A stretch of 25,995 nt of DNA from JBNKFQ01 sp050289385 (GCA_050289385.1 JBNKFQ010000067.1:1-25995), one strand, 5' to 3'; numbered from the stretch's first letter, positions 9,055 through 17,078 are shown. Made by a program: numbers and translations. Notes: generated by a model from the letters alone, not told the origin.

Positions 9055-9085
9055 AACGGGCAGAAAGTTTTTGCACCCTACACCT
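9055..9085 (-). promoter_or_regulatory. Candidate FecI1-type ECF promoter of receptor 1
   Basis: On the minus strand, AGGTGTAGGGT (9085-9075), a 16-nt spacer, then CGTT (9058-9055). The same blocks with the same spacing occur upstream of the fecI1 gene. Two-block layout and spacing fit ECF sigma promoters, whose -10 element is often CGTT/CGTC-like. It begins directly after the FecR1 stop codon and would start transcription about 60 nt before the receptor ATG. Confidence 0.55.
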
Positions 9086-10171
9086 TCACTTTTTTTTCCC
9101 AACAATAACAATTCGATCGACATAAGACGTTACCTTGATAGGCAACATAGATTCAAACCCCGCCAACGCACCTTCGATCTTATCAACTCTGACCGTGGTG
9201 AATATTTGCAAATCCATGATGGATTTATCCTCTATCAAAATCTTTTTGGCAGAATAACGGTTAAGACCCTGAACAACTTTGTAGAGAGGGTCGTCGTTAA
9301 AAATAAGCACACCGTTACGCCAACTTTGTATGCGCCTGATATCGGTTGGTTGGTAAGCCAACAATTCCTGCGTTTCGTTATCAAACTCTACAACTGTACC
9401 CGCTGAAACGCGCTTCTGTTTTGACGCCTTGAATCTGACACTTTCACCCGGAGGCACACTGATTTCTGGCGCGGAAGCAGACACTATTTCTCCCTGACTG
9501 TGGACAGCAACTGTCCCTTCCAGGACAGCGAGAGTAAATTTTTCGGGTGACCTCATCAAATTAAAGGACGTACCCAATACACTTATTGAGCGATTGCCCA
9601 ATTCAACGGTAAAGGGGCGTGTGGCGTCCTGTGCGACATCGAACCAGGCTTCACCTCGCTCCATAATTACTCTGCGGTTCTGTGGTGTAATATCGACCAA
9701 CAATTGCGTTGCAGTATTCAGTGTAATCACTGAGCCATCTGTCAGGTTGACTGTCTTTTGTTCTCCTGTGCGAGTGACATAACGCAGTATATTATCTGGC
9801 GATTCCGGACTTTGTTTTTGCGTAAAAAAAACAGCTATCACGCCAACCAACAGAACGGCAGCGGTTGCTATTTTCGGCCAACCCGAAGGCGCCTTGACTG
9901 CCATTAAAGACGTAGCAGATTCAGGATTCCTGTGTTTTCGATTATTCTTTTTTGGCGGCTCTGCCAACGCCAATATTTCCGGGTCATCTGCCAGGCCTTG
10001 CAAACCAGCCATGACCTGATGAGTTGTGACAAAACTGTTTTGATATTCCGGAGACTCTCTGCGCCAGGAGCGAATTTTATCTACTTCGTCCCGGGTCATA
10101 TTCCCGGAAATCATACGCACGACATTGCCAGTCGCCCGACGAGTAGCGAAATATTGTTTTAACCTGTTCAT
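9086..10171 (-). CDS. FecR-family anti-sigma/signal relay protein (FecR1)
   Basis: Inner-membrane regulator, 361 residues, that holds and activates the partner sigma factor. The cytoplasmic N-terminal part (about 1-95) carries the FecR N-terminal type fold with SWRRESPEYQ; a single membrane span at about 99-116 (KIATAAVLLVGVIAVFF); then the periplasmic FecR domain (about 128-225), with RTGEQKTVNLTDGSVITLNT, RGEAWFDV and VLGTSFNL as hallmark strings; the C-terminal part (about 285-361) resembles an STN-like/DUF4974 receptor-contact module. Its ATG overlaps the fecI1 stop by 4 bp, so synthesis is coupled to the sigma factor. The receptor gene follows after 101 bp. Confidence 0.93.
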   Translation of the reverse strand: MNRLKQYFATRRATGNVVRMISGNMTRDEVDKIRSWRRESPEYQNSFVTTHQVMAGLQGLADDPEILALAEPPKKNNRKHRNPESATSLMAVKAPSGWPKIATAAVLLVGVIAVFFTQKQSPESPDNILRYVTRTGEQKTVNLTDGSVITLNTATQLLVDITPQNRRVIMERGEAWFDVAQDATRPFTVELGNRSISVLGTSFNLMRSPEKFTLAVLEGTVAVHSQGEIVSASAPEISVPPGESVRFKASKQKRVSAGTVVEFDNETQELLAYQPTDIRRIQSWRNGVLIFNDDPLYKVVQGLNRYSAKKILIEDKSIMDLQIFTTVRVDKIEGALAGFESMLPIKVTSYVDRIVIVGKKK

Positions 10172-10788
10172 CGCCTCTGCTCCACTTGTGCAGTATCCAC
10201 TGCAGCATTACGAATTTGTGTCAGGGCTTTCTTCATGTATTTTTCCACAGTTTTAACAGATATTCCCATTTCCTCTGCAATTTGCGTAAAACTGCGATGT
10301 TTAAAACGATTAAGAACAAACGCCTGCCGCCAAACCGGCCGCAGATTGACGATCACTTTTTTGATGATTTCCAGCTCTTCCCTGGCCAGTACGATCACTT
10401 CTGGCGAATCAATTGCCAGAGCGTCTTCCGGGGTCAATTCCTGTTGCAGGTTTGCCAGATATTTACGCCGCACGGTTTTGGAGCGTTCAACATCCAGCAC
10501 CAGATTATTGGCTACTGTAAAGATAAAAGAGCGTGCGCTCCTGTTTTCAGAGTGCAGGCGTTCTGGCAAATCGTCCAGTTTCGCCAGCTTGGCGAACACG
10601 TCCTGAACCATATCGTCCAGTTCCTGATTTACCCCAAGCCTTGCCTTCAAAAAACCCCGCAGGGCAGTACCGTGCTCACGGAACAGGCGATCAAGCACCT
10701 GCTCCCGCGTTTCTCGCGGTTTGCCAGTCAATTCAACCACATTGCTGTTTGTGCCAGTCACCACACTGTTCGCCTTGCGCAAGCACAC
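10168..10788 (-). CDS. FecI-type ECF sigma factor (FecI1)
   Basis: Extracytoplasmic-function sigma factor, up to 206 residues. Region 2 spans about 38-105 (LDDMVQDVFAKLAKL, then RSFIFTVANNLVLD), and region 4 about 145-195 (VWRQAFVLNRFKHRSFTQIA, then EEMGISVKTVEKYMKKAL), a complete helix-turn-helix. The open frame begins with GTG at 10788 without a strong ribosome site; in-frame GTG codons about ten residues further in are alternatives with AAGGCG ahead of them, so the start is uncertain. It is the first gene of the fecI1-fecR1-receptor cassette, and the ECF-like motif 44 nt upstream suggests autoregulation. Confidence 0.93.
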   Translation of the reverse strand: MCLRKANSVVTGTNSNVVELTGKPRETREQVLDRLFREHGTALRGFLKARLGVNQELDDMVQDVFAKLAKLDDLPERLHSENRSARSFIFTVANNLVLDVERSKTVRRKYLANLQQELTPEDALAIDSPEVIVLAREELEIIKKVIVNLRPVWRQAFVLNRFKHRSFTQIAEEMGISVKTVEKYMKKALTQIRNAAVDTAQVEQRR

Positions 10789-10831
10789 CTCGCTGTAACA
10801 TTGCCCTAATTAGAGAGCCCCTGTTAAACGA

Positions 10832-10862
10832 AACGATTAGCTCACAGTCGTACCCTACACCT
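10832..10862 (-). promoter_or_regulatory. Candidate FecI1-type ECF promoter of fecI1
   Basis: On the minus strand, AGGTGTAGGGT (10862-10852), 16 nt, then CGTT (10835-10832). The blocks are identical to those before receptor 1 while the spacer sequence differs, which is what a shared sigma-factor site should look like. The likely transcription start is near 10824, about 36 nt before the GTG at 10788. Confidence 0.55.
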
Positions 10863-11047
10863 GTAGTTTAGACCAGGGTCGGTTGACACTTGGTCTATCA
10901 GGGACATTTTCAGGTAATTTACAGGGAAGAAAGGGTTTGAAGGGGCGAGTGAGTTGTGTCAGATATAACCACTACCACTTTGCTCCGTCAAGCCGTGGGA
11001 TGAAGGTCTTGAGTAAGTATGATTCTTGCCTGAGCCGAATGGTACTG

Positions 11048-11178
11048 ACTTAAGGGCGGTCGCACGTCGCACGCTAAAAACAACATGTCTCTGTAGCCCT
11101 CTGTTAGGGGGCATTTGGTTTGTGCGGAGAAGCGTTGGACCGGCCTTAAAAGCGTGCGACGTGCGACCGCCCTTAAGT
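11048..11178. repeat. MITE-like element with perfect 28-bp inverted repeats
   Basis: Arms 11048-11075 and 11151-11178 are perfect reverse complements (ACTTAAGGGCGG... and its mirror), enclosing 75 bp with no coding potential. Each arm holds an internal GTCGCAC-GTCGCAC doublet. An imperfect direct repeat flanks the element: ATTCTTG(C/T)CTGAGCC at 11022-11036 and 11186-11200, each preceded by TAAGTA. It sits between the fecI1 promoter and the 3' end of the exported-protein operon. No T-run follows either arm, so an ordinary terminator role is unlikely. The rest of the 10789-11216 gap holds the fecI1 promoter and nothing else I can name. Confidence 0.8.
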
Positions 11179-11216
11179 AAACGCCATTCTTGTCTGAGCC
11201 CGTATTTTAAAGAATA

Positions 11217-12584
11217 TCAAGGCTCCCTGACGTGCCACACAAACCCGGCTGGCAAAAAACCAGGGGGCACTTTGCGATTTGAAACGACCGCGTCGCTGAT
11301 TTTATAGCGGCCTTCATCGCCAATCACCATGTCGATAGTAAAGTTGTCGACCGCAGGTTGGCCCGGTTTGTTATTGATATTGATGTACTGCGCGAAGCCC
11401 CGGTAGGCCCACTGTCGAGTACCGTCTTCACGGGTGAATATTTCCCAAAATCCCTGAGCGCGGGCGTCGGCAGGTGCCTCGAAAGGACGCCAGGTTTGCA
11501 GACACTTCGCGTCGCAACCTTTGGTGCCAACTTCCTTGCCTTTGCGATAAGAGTAACCGTGAACACCGCGCGGAGCACCGTACTTCCTCTCGTACGGGTA
11601 ACGGGAATACAACGGCATTTCGTTGGACGTAAAAATTTTGCCCAAAACCCTGTCCTTGTGGATACCTACACTGTTCGGCACAAAATGATGCGCTAAAGCA
11701 GGCACGTACCAACCCTCGCCATTCTGCCTTTTATCCTGGACCAAACCGGTTCCGTTTACTTCACCGGGTTCAAAATCACTGCCACAGGTAAACAACAAAT
11801 CGCCCTGATAACTCCACTGCCGATCACCGCTTTCGTGGGTAACCGGAACAAACTCACCAATCGCATTTGACAAGGCTGCGGCAGCAACCGGCTGCCACTG
11901 ACGTTGACAATCGCCGCTCTGCTCGAGTGGCACACTTCCATTACCAGCATAGGCGTATATGGTCATGTCGTTTTTGTTCACCAACCCGGTGATACTGATC
12001 GCTGGAATGTCTTTTATGTTGATATCGATCGGTTTTTCCAGATCGAGCTGAAATCGGGCGATGTGCCAACCATTCGGCGGCAATAACGGTAGTTCTGCCG
12101 GTCGATCTTCTATAAAAGACTGTTCAACCAGATTGTCTCGTTGAGATTCTGCGACAACGGCATCGACCACTTCATTGAGGCGGGTTTCGCGGGCAAAACG
12201 ATACAGCGGTTTTTGTTTGTACGCCCACTGCTTATTGCCGTTCTCGCGTTCGACCAAGGTCCAGTCGCCCATTGGCCTGGCGTCGGGCAGCGCAAGTACG
12301 GGTGGAAACTCTTCGGCACAATCCCCCGTGCAGTGTGATTGCCCAGGCACCACATCGGCGTCAGAAATAAACAATGTCGCCCCATTGGCGTCTCCCAAAC
12401 GGGTCCACAGGTGACGGGGTGGCGCCGACCCAAAACCAACCAGCTCGTACTCAACCCTGGCCAGGGTAATACCGGGTGGCGTGGAATATTCAGCACTGGC
12501 TGCCGATTGAAACCAACTGCAAAAAACGGCAACCAGTACAAAATTTGTTAAATCAAACCGTAACATTTTGCCCGCAGCAATCAT
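11217..12584 (-). CDS. Exported protein with three PF03640-like (Lipoprotein_15, secreted repeat) modules
   Basis: Secreted protein, 455 residues, last gene of the four-gene operon. Signal peptide about 7-31 (LTNFVLVAVFCSWFQSAASA). Three modules resemble PF03640 repeats: about 69-130 with CTGDC at 85-89 and QWAYKQKPLYRF; about 207-268 with C226 and QWSYQGDLLF; about 315-400 with a C357/C361 pair and QWAYRGF. The D-x-x-x-G-x-x-QWAY-x-x-x-x-LY signature is clear in the first and degenerate in the last two. No lipobox is seen. The ATG overlaps the preceding stop as ATGA, so it is coupled to the DUF1552 gene. PF03640 domains occur in exported proteins near electron-transfer genes, but their biochemical role is not established. 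Confidence 0.8.
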   Translation of the reverse strand: MIAAGKMLRFDLTNFVLVAVFCSWFQSAASAEYSTPPGITLARVEYELVGFGSAPPRHLWTRLGDANGATLFISDADVVPGQSHCTGDCAEEFPPVLALPDARPMGDWTLVERENGNKQWAYKQKPLYRFARETRLNEVVDAVVAESQRDNLVEQSFIEDRPAELPLLPPNGWHIARFQLDLEKPIDINIKDIPAISITGLVNKNDMTIYAYAGNGSVPLEQSGDCQRQWQPVAAAALSNAIGEFVPVTHESGDRQWSYQGDLLFTCGSDFEPGEVNGTGLVQDKRQNGEGWYVPALAHHFVPNSVGIHKDRVLGKIFTSNEMPLYSRYPYERKYGAPRGVHGYSYRKGKEVGTKGCDAKCLQTWRPFEAPADARAQGFWEIFTREDGTRQWAYRGFAQYININNKPGQPAVDNFTIDMVIGDEGRYKISDAVVSNRKVPPGFLPAGFVWHVREP

Positions 12585-13906
12585 GCCAATACCTCGGTAA
12601 AAGGATTTGTTACTCGATTGGACCCTGTGCCCCAGCGCGCCACAGGCAAACCCAAAGCCTGCAAACAGGTTAGGCCCACCCGCATGGTTGAATCACCGTC
12701 GGCACCGGCAATATGGTATCCGGTCTTCATGCCACCTCCGGCACCACCGGCAGTAAAACTGGGCATTTTTTGCAATAAATGCAGACGTGCGTCGCCGTGA
12801 TCGGTGTACGCCATCACCAGCGTGCGATCCAGCAACGTGCCGTCGCCCTCTTTAATCCCGTCCAGCGCCTGCACCATATCCCTGAACGCCTTCATGTATT
12901 CCATCGCAAACCAGTGGGTCATCGGCTGATAACCCAGTTGCGGATCGAGCGCCTCTTCGTGGGAATAAGTATGGTGACTGGAAGGGTCCCCGCGCTTGAC
13001 GCCATCAATACTGAAAGCGACATTGAAAATTTGCGTCTGTCCGCAAGCCAGTGCATGGCCGATCAGATCGGCAAACTGCCGATGAACCGCCAGCGAATCG
13101 TCCACCAGTACACCGGGGTGTTCGTTCTCGGGTGCACCGGGAACACTACAAGCCTTCATCGGTTCGGGCTTTTCCAGTTCCAGAGTAAGGCGCTGTTCCA
13201 TTTCTCGCAGCGAGGTGAAAAATTCGTCAAGGCGAGTTTTGTCATTCGCGCCAATATGTTTTACCAGCGCCTCGCGTTCGTCTTTTACCACCGACAACGC
13301 ACTTTTGCGCAACATAATGTCCGGGTTCGGAGTAAAGGTCGCCGCGTTAGGATCCTGAAATCCATGCACAAAAATTCGCTGATACAGTGACAACGGCGAC
13401 ACCTCTGCCGGGTTCATAGCATTGGTGCTGCGCGCACTCCAACTGGTGGCCGGGTTACCGTCACAAGACACTTCAATAGAGCGAAAACGGGTGCGCACAC
13501 CAAGCTGCTCGGCTATCAGCGAGTCAATGCTTTGTTGATAACCTTTTTTGCTGCTGACCGTGCCGGTCATCTGCCCTTCCGGCCCACCCTTGTGCACACC
13601 CGAAGCGCCGTCGGTGAACAAATCGGTGCCACTGTACAAGTTGATTTTGTCCTGAATGGGTTCAAATACTTGCAGGTGCGTCGGCAACTGGTAATCACGC
13701 CCGGTTTTTTCCGGCGCCCACTCCACCAGGCTGAGCCCCAACCCCCAGAACCAGGTGCCAAAACAGACCGGCAATTTACTACCGTCGGCCATGGCGGTGC
13801 CGTTGTCGTTTAAAAACAGATCCAGCAGGGGCAGACCAACGCCAACACCTGTGCCCTGCAACATGCCGCGCAACAAGCGCCGACGAGTGAAACTGCTGTT
13901 TTTCAT
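12581..13906 (-). CDS. Tat-exported DUF1552 (HXXSHH, PF07586) protein
   Basis: Exported protein, 441 residues. The N-terminus has a twin-arginine signal, TRRRLLRG at 7-14 followed by a hydrophobic stretch with GVGVGLPLLDLFL, which is typical of DUF1552 and implies folding or cofactor loading before export. The body matches the family in layout: GTWFWGLG near 50, YSGTDLFTDGASGVHKGG near 91-108, SIDSLIAEQLG near 127-136, and SSHHTYSH at 309-316. The family is named for an HxxSHH motif; here the first position is Asp (DPSSHH). GGAG stands 6 nt before the ATG. DUF1552 genes are commonly paired with DUF1592-type genes in planctomycetes, myxobacteria and some gammaproteobacteria, as here (40 bp upstream); the function is unknown. 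Confidence 0.88.
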   Translation of the reverse strand: MKNSSFTRRRLLRGMLQGTGVGVGLPLLDLFLNDNGTAMADGSKLPVCFGTWFWGLGLSLVEWAPEKTGRDYQLPTHLQVFEPIQDKINLYSGTDLFTDGASGVHKGGPEGQMTGTVSSKKGYQQSIDSLIAEQLGVRTRFRSIEVSCDGNPATSWSARSTNAMNPAEVSPLSLYQRIFVHGFQDPNAATFTPNPDIMLRKSALSVVKDEREALVKHIGANDKTRLDEFFTSLREMEQRLTLELEKPEPMKACSVPGAPENEHPGVLVDDSLAVHRQFADLIGHALACGQTQIFNVAFSIDGVKRGDPSSHHTYSHEEALDPQLGYQPMTHWFAMEYMKAFRDMVQALDGIKEGDGTLLDRTLVMAYTDHGDARLHLLQKMPSFTAGGAGGGMKTGYHIAGADGDSTMRVGLTCLQALGLPVARWGTGSNRVTNPFTEVLA

Positions 13907-13946
13907 GCTTGTCTCCCTTATTGAGCCCAGACAAGTAACCGGTCAG

Positions 13947-15638
13947 TCATCGCTGTGCCATCGTTTTCACTACGGGCCCTGCGCCGAGATAAAATTCCTC
14001 GCTGGTGCCCAGGGTGCGTAGCAATTCGAGTATGCGATAGCCGTCACCGGCAAATGTCTTGCGCACTTGCTTTAACCATTTGCGGTCGCCCGGTAATACT
14101 TCGCGACCGATACCATAGGCGTACAGTCGATTCACCAGGCAGGAGACGACGCTGGCGTTACTGCGCAGTGCCTTACCCAGGCCCAGAGCATCTTCGTACG
14201 AAATGCCGTCCAGTTCCCCCGAGGTATCAATAGGTACGCCATTCTCACGACGTCGATAAGCCCCGGAGCCGTCAAAGGATTCCAGCGCCAGACCAATCGG
14301 GTCGGTAATTTTGTGGCACCCCGCACAAGCCGGTGCAGTGGCATGGGCCGTGAGCCGTTGGCGCATGGTTTTGAGGTTGCCATGCCCACTGCTTTGCACC
14401 AGGCTAAAGTCCACATCAGGTGGTGGATCCGGCACTTGCTGGCACAGCAGGTTTTCGCGCAGGGCCTTGCCGCGCAAAGTCGGTGAGGTGCGGCCAGGAT
14501 GGGCGTGCAATGCCACAAAACCGGGCTGCGAGACAATACCCGCACGCGGGTCGTCAGCATCAAATTCATAGGGCTGCCAACGATCGGGGGCGGCGTTTTC
14601 CAGTTGCTGAATTAGCGGCACTTTTAAAAGCGCAGCCAGCGTCGGCGTTAAAAATGTTTTCGGGGTAATAAACAAATCGCGATAATCTGCGTTCCTCGCC
14701 AACACGTGATCAACAATGGTGAGCAGGCTCTGTTCTTTGCTGTCCTTAAGCGCCTGATTGGTGAACTTGGGAAATATCGACAAATCCTTGGACAACAATT
14801 CAAATTCGTCGAAAGCAAGCATATCAGTAAAAAAACCGCGAATGCCCTGCTCCAGACGGGACGACGTCAACATCCGCTCCACCTGGCGCTGCAATCCTTT
14901 TTGACTATGCAATTCACCCCGTTGCGCGGCGTCCAGCAACAACGCGTCCGGCGCACTGTTCCAGAGCAAAAAACTCAACCGCGATGCTTTTGACAGGCTG
15001 GTTAGCCGATAGCTGTCCGGCTGTTCAGGGTCAGGCTCGGAAGACTCGACTCGAAACAGAAAATTGGGGGAAATCATCATATTCACCAGACTGCGTTCCA
15101 AACCGGCGTAAAAATCATTTTTCTGCTGCGCGACGGAAGACGCTGATGCCAACTGTTTTGCCGACTCCTGCTCACTGAGGGGACGCCGGTACAGCAGGCG
15201 ACCCACTGATTCGATAAATTGCTGCGCACATACCGGGTCAAATTCCGTTTCTTTAACCGGCTGGCAGCCGATCAGTTCGCGGCGATGATCCTTGTCTACC
15301 ACCTGAGCAGCGACCTTGCGCGCCATCTTTTCTGCCACAGCAAAACCGACTGCGCTGATTCCCGACTCGGCTGCTCCGATCGACAACAATCCTCTGTTGC
15401 GGGGAATCGGATCGGCAAAACTGCCGGTTACATGGACACTGTCGCCAAACACATCGCGCATAATCAGGCGATACTGTTCCGAACTGATACGCCGAATGGA
15501 CTCAACGTAAACGATGTCCCCTGCACCGCCAGCTGAATGCTTTCGCGACTGATCTGGCAGTAACAGCCAGGCAGCGGCGCCAAATAAGCCAAGCAAACTG
15601 AAAATCGCCAGCAAACGATATTTTTTCAAGAACGTCAT
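13947..15638 (-). CDS. Membrane-anchored PSD/PSCyt3 protein (DUF1595-DUF1592-DUF1588-DUF1585) with one c-type haem motif
   Basis: Periplasm-facing protein of 563 residues with an N-terminal anchor (about 9-27). Domain order follows the family: DUF1587-like start (RRISSEQYRLIMRDVFG, about 49-65), DUF1595 (FIESVGRLLYRRPLSEQE, about 141-160), DUF1592 (about 205-330, with RLSFLLWNSAPDALLLDAA), DUF1588/PSCyt3 (about 365-465), DUF1585 (about 478-553, ending LGTSEEFYLG). The DUF1588 part has CAGCH at 438-442 followed by DPIGLALESFDGSG, a covalent haem-attachment site, so this is likely a redox protein. Such proteins are abundant in planctomycetes and occur next to DUF1552 genes. It lies second in the operon, 18 bp after the orphan gene. 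Substrate and partner are unknown. Confidence 0.88.
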   Translation of the reverse strand: MTFLKKYRLLAIFSLLGLFGAAAWLLLPDQSRKHSAGGAGDIVYVESIRRISSEQYRLIMRDVFGDSVHVTGSFADPIPRNRGLLSIGAAESGISAVGFAVAEKMARKVAAQVVDKDHRRELIGCQPVKETEFDPVCAQQFIESVGRLLYRRPLSEQESAKQLASASSVAQQKNDFYAGLERSLVNMMISPNFLFRVESSEPDPEQPDSYRLTSLSKASRLSFLLWNSAPDALLLDAAQRGELHSQKGLQRQVERMLTSSRLEQGIRGFFTDMLAFDEFELLSKDLSIFPKFTNQALKDSKEQSLLTIVDHVLARNADYRDLFITPKTFLTPTLAALLKVPLIQQLENAAPDRWQPYEFDADDPRAGIVSQPGFVALHAHPGRTSPTLRGKALRENLLCQQVPDPPPDVDFSLVQSSGHGNLKTMRQRLTAHATAPACAGCHKITDPIGLALESFDGSGAYRRRENGVPIDTSGELDGISYEDALGLGKALRSNASVVSCLVNRLYAYGIGREVLPGDRKWLKQVRKTFAGDGYRILELLRTLGTSEEFYLGAGPVVKTMAQR

Positions 15639-15656
15639 CCGTATGTTTTTCCTGAG

Positions 15657-16778
15657 TTAGTTGGACGTGGTGATCAAGTGACCTTCCGGCGTGGCCAGAA
15701 AGGCGGGCACAGCTTCTACACGAAAGGTGGCAGAAATGGCGCGATTTTCACCCGTATCGGGATCCGGGTCGGCGTCGGCGAGTTTTTTCAAGTTGTAGTA
15801 GAGGCCCGCCATATCTATCGATTGCTGTTCACCGGCGGTGCCGTTGACAAACCAGAAGCTCACCCAGGGCAGATATCCGCCGATATAGCCAGTGGCGCTT
15901 CTGTCCGCATTCAGATTCAAACGTAGCTGTGCACGGGAAAGCTTGAACTCGGGATAGGTCGGCGGTTTGGCCTTGAGCAATACGCGGGTATCACTTGCCT
16001 GGATTGGCTGCGACCGAAACACACCATTGCTAATGGTGCCGTGAAACGTACCAAAGGTTGGTGAAGACGGATCCAGTACGTACGTCATATCCGCAAACGT
16101 ACCACCAGATGCGTCCTTGCGCATATGCTCTACCGCACTGTAAAAACGAACGGTGGCATCACCATCCCGGCTCAGATCTTCTCCGGTTACCGTAAAAACC
16201 CAGGCGCCCACTCGCCTGAGTGACATAATGCTGGACCAGTATACCTCCTCCGACGAGGGGCGGTTGGGGAGACTGACATCGTAGGTAGCATAGCAACCCA
16301 CGGCACGGTACAAGCGGTTGTCCACGCCCTGCTGCCCGGTTTCCGGGTCTTCAAAAGCGTAAGGCCCATCCTTCACTTTGCCGTCGAGATCAAAGCCATA
16401 AGCATAGGGGCCGGCAACGATTTCGTGGTGCGGATCCGGTATCGAAGTCGGGTAATAATAAACACTCACCGCTTTGCCATCTTTTTTGCCGCGCATGGCG
16501 ACAGAGCGAAAATCCAGGGAATTAAAGGGGCGATTGAGCAATTCTTCGGTTTCTTCAGGGCTGGAGCCAATGATTTTATACGCAGCTTCACGAACACGAC
16601 CAAAACCACCGTTACCCCCTTTCGGGCAGTTGCGGTCGTCCCAGTGGGTGGCGGTGTGGAAATTGCCAATCACAAACCCCAGGGTTTGCGCTGATATGGC
16701 GGGCTGAAAAGGTAGTGCCAACAGCAGAAAAAGGGGTAATTGAGCGATATTTGTGAAAACCCTACTGCATATTTTCAT
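15657..16778 (-). CDS. Exported protein of unknown family, first gene of the DUF1592/DUF1552 operon
   Basis: About 373 residues, no family recognised. Signal peptide from MKICSRVFTN through the hydrophobic AQLPLFLLLALPF, with likely cleavage near AISAQ. The mature part is rich in beta-prone, aromatic and Gly/Pro residues (HWDDRNCPKGGNGGFGRV; YYYPTSIPDPHHEIVAGPYA; GVDNRLYRAVGCYATYDVSL) and carries two Cys in the mature region, spaced for one disulphide. The frame is open to 16898, but the upstream residues are not signal-like and the ATG at 16778 has GGGA 6 nt before it; the ATG at 16784 is also possible. The neighbouring 18-bp gap ties it to the haem-protein gene, so a shared extracytoplasmic task is likely. 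Confidence 0.75.
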   Translation of the reverse strand: MKICSRVFTNIAQLPLFLLLALPFQPAISAQTLGFVIGNFHTATHWDDRNCPKGGNGGFGRVREAAYKIIGSSPEETEELLNRPFNSLDFRSVAMRGKKDGKAVSVYYYPTSIPDPHHEIVAGPYAYGFDLDGKVKDGPYAFEDPETGQQGVDNRLYRAVGCYATYDVSLPNRPSSEEVYWSSIMSLRRVGAWVFTVTGEDLSRDGDATVRFYSAVEHMRKDASGGTFADMTYVLDPSSPTFGTFHGTISNGVFRSQPIQASDTRVLLKAKPPTYPEFKLSRAQLRLNLNADRSATGYIGGYLPWVSFWFVNGTAGEQQSIDMAGLYYNLKKLADADPDPDTGENRAISATFRVEAVPAFLATPEGHLITTSN

Positions 16779-16945
16779 TGTCATTCCCAAGTGCGGCAGA
16801 TTTGCGTGAATATCAATTTTGGGCGCATCCAGACTGGCGTTTATGCACTTTTCTGTCGAAAGTTCGCCAGCACTCACGAGCGCCTGAGCACCAGCCAATT
16901 AATGTCTGTATGGGGTAAACGTAGAAATGCCGGAAAAACGAACGT

Positions 16946-17010
16946 GGGTGTAAAAAAACTTGCTGGAATCTGTGTTTTACGAAAACACTGATGGTTGGCC
17001 AGAAATCGTT
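16946..17010 (+). repeat. Leader repeat, copy A (upstream of the AAA ATPase gene)
   Basis: This 65-bp stretch (GGGTGTAAAAAAACTTGCTGG through AGAAATCGTT) is repeated at 18650-18712 with roughly 85% identity by hand alignment and two single-base gaps. It lies in the 300-bp divergent gap 16779-17078 between the exported-protein operon and the ATPase gene. The rest of that gap, apart from the promoter/operator at 17018-17077, shows nothing recognisable. Confidence 0.8.
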
Positions 17011-17017
17011 GCTGATC

Positions 17018-17046
17018 TTGCATACTTGCCGGGACAAGACTATAGT
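17018..17046 (+). promoter_or_regulatory. Sigma-70 promoter of the AAA ATPase gene
   Basis: TTGCAT (17018-17023), a 17-bp spacer, then TATAGT (17041-17046). Box quality and spacing are good. The -10 box coincides with the left outer arm of the GTAAC/GTTAC palindrome, so binding there would block RNA polymerase. Confidence 0.55.
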
Positions 17047-17077
17047 AACTCCAGTTACTGTAACCAAGGTTACTATA
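17041..17077. promoter_or_regulatory. Four-half-site dyad operator overlapping the ATPase promoter and ribosome site
   Basis: Half-sites GTAAC (17045-17049), GTTAC (17054-17058), GTAAC (17060-17064) and GTTAC (17069-17073) are arranged symmetrically about base 17059; the outer arms extend to TATAGTAAC and GTTACTATA. The left arm holds the -10 box. The AAGG ribosome site (17066-17069) touches the right arm, and the ATG at 17079 follows one base after the dyad ends. Occupancy, or a hairpin in the mRNA, would shut the gene down. Confidence 0.65.
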
Positions 17078-17078
17078 A

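Noticed and set aside
10186..10809. Plus-strand open frame of about 207 codons opposite the FecI1 gene
   Set aside because: The minus-strand frame is a complete sigma factor; the opposite translation has no recognisable features.
12779..13390. Plus-strand open frame opposite the DUF1552 gene
   Set aside because: It is a shadow of the DUF1552 reading frame, with no ribosome site or domain.
16779..16898. N-terminal extension of the orphan exported protein
   Set aside because: It would bury a clear signal peptide 40 residues inside the protein.
16906..16918. CTGTATGGGGTAA shared with 18822-18834 as part of the duplicated leader
   Set aside because: The 13-bp match is not collinear with the 65-bp leader repeat and is short enough to be chance in a window this long.
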